NCBI GenBank assembly: GCA_036660175.1
Contig: JAVXBD010000001.1
Span: 8,556-72,555, forward strand
Length of the DNA: 64,000 bases
Source: Christensenella sp036660175
GTDB taxonomy: Bacteria > Bacillota > Clostridia > Christensenellales > Christensenellaceae
Direction of reading: 5' to 3'
Shown here: one piece after another, positions 63,391 to 64,000 of the stretch
Layout: every line of letters begins with the position of its first letter
How positions within the stretch are numbered: the stretch's first letter is position 1
Position numbers and translations under genes: made by a program
The notes under the pieces: generated by a model
What the model was told of the DNA's origin: nothing
Databases searched by the model: none
Seen by the model: only the letters and a program-made list of their open reading frames with translations

Positions 63391-64000
63391 TTATTTTTTA
63401 GCATGTTTGCCTTTTTTATGCTTTTTAGCAATCAAAACCCCAACCACAATCGCCGTTGCCAATGCTATAGCTATTAATATTAATACCCACCACTTCATCA
63501 GCCATGTACTTGCTGCTTGCAGTGCCTTATCAGCTGTATGACTATCAGATGCTGCTGTATCAGAATCATCTTTGATATTATCGTCAGGATAAATTTCAGA
63601 TTCATTTTTCGGAACTGCCGAAGCTGCTACCGAGGGTACAGGTACAACAGAAGGTGTCGATGATGATATATTAACAGAAGGCATCGATGATGATACAGGC
63701 TTAGCAGAAGGCTTACCCTGCGGAGTAGATGTGGGTACTGGTGCTGCACTTGCACTTGGTGACACAGATGGCATAGGTGTAGGCGTCGGCTGTGCAAATG
63801 CTGTATAAGCCACGCTGTATATGCTAAATTTTGAAGATTCAAAGCTTAGCATAGTTCCGTTAAGCGTTGCCGCAAGCTCATCCACCACTCCTGCATGCTC
63901 GCGCAATACACAATAATTCTCGCCCTTGCTTGCATATTCGCCAATGTCCACCGTAAGGCGCATAGGCTGCTGCATATCGGTGAGCTGTTGCATGCGAAAC
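63391..64000 (-). CDS. C-terminal part of a cell-surface protein
   Basis: The reading frame is open at the window edge (codons for Phe-Arg precede the first Met), so the N-terminus is outside. What is seen: about 65 residues of a possible beta-rich domain, then about 85 residues of Pro/Ser/Thr/Ala-rich low-complexity linker (TPTPMPSVSPSASAAPVPTS), an acidic stretch, one membrane helix (WWVLILIAIALATAIVVGVL) and a Lys/His-rich cytoplasmic tail ending KKHKKGKHAKK. This is a membrane-anchored, cell-wall-spanning layout without an LPxTG motif. Function unknown. Confidence 0.75.
   Translation of the reverse strand, partial: FRMQQLTDMQQPMRLTVDIGEYASKGENYCVLREHAGVVDELAATLNGTMLSFESSKFSIYSVAYTAFAQPTPTPMPSVSPSASAAPVPTSTPQGKPSAKPVSSSMPSVNISSSTPSVVPVPSVAASAVPKNESEIYPDDNIKDDSDTAASDSHTADKALQAASTWLMKWWVLILIAIALATAIVVGVLIAKKHKKGKHAKK

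Noticed and set aside
1..64000. CRISPR arrays or insertion sequences.
   Set aside because: No regularly spaced direct repeats and no transposase genes were seen on either strand.

Overview
The window comes from a low-GC, anaerobic-looking member of the Firmicutes, most likely class Clostridia. The evidence is AT-rich DNA with strong AGGAGG-type ribosome sites, consensus TTGACA/TATAAT promoters with 17-bp spacers, a miaB-mutS-mutL-miaA block, ribonuclease Y, rubrerythrin, an endonuclease-type MutL, and YesM/YesN- and SorC-type regulators. Genus cannot be fixed from sequence reading alone.

Layout. 1-6.9 kb: a cut-off uroporphyrinogen-decarboxylase (URO-D) fold protein, divergent from a YesN/YesM two-component system followed by a membrane-anchored binding-protein-like protein and an orphan sugar-binding lipoprotein. 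6.9-9.2 kb: a LuxC/LuxE-like fatty-acyl reductase and acyl-protein synthetase pair with no luciferase genes. 9.3-9.9 kb: six tRNA genes (Pro, Glu, CAU-anticodon, Asp, Gly, Cys) in one transcript with promoter and terminator. 10-19.1 kb: miaB, mutS, mutL, miaA, a PLP lyase of the aluminium-resistance family and a split chromate transporter. 19.1-22.7 kb (minus): a single Xer-type recombinase with a 34-bp inverted repeat just upstream, then proC-rnhA-aldo/keto reductase and tRNA-Trp. 22.9-28.7 kb: a SorC regulator and a 2-oxoacid (pyruvate/acetoin type) dehydrogenase operon whose lipoyl domain sits on E3 instead of E2. 28.8-39.9 kb: an eight-gene minus-strand operon (three URO-D-fold proteins, an FGGY kinase and a ribose-type ABC importer) divergent from its own SorC regulator. 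40-43.8 kb: citrate synthase, malic enzyme and an LDH-family dehydrogenase carrying a malate-type specificity residue. 44-54 kb: EamA exporter, CinA, glycosyltransferase, rubrerythrin, purB, rny, a BaiN/HI0933 flavoprotein, an RpiR regulator and surE. 54-63 kb: purine biosynthesis (purE-C-F-M-N-H-D order) behind an AzgA-type purine permease. 63.4 kb to the end: the C-terminal part of a surface protein.

How it fits together. The most distinctive block is the SorC/URO-D/FGGY/ABC operon. A 14-bp palindrome TGAACA-TT-TGTTCA occurs twice in the divergent control region, once at the regulator's start site and once upstream of the operon's -35. All four URO-D proteins of the window keep an H-x-C motif of the methyltransferase branch (MtaA/CmuA type) and are not heme-pathway HemE. 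The likely logic is import of a sugar-like compound, phosphorylation by the FGGY kinase and further chemistry by the URO-D proteins; the substrate is unknown. Central carbon genes (2-oxoacid dehydrogenase, citrate synthase, malic enzyme, probable malate dehydrogenase) form a second theme. No CRISPR array, insertion sequence or prophage was seen.
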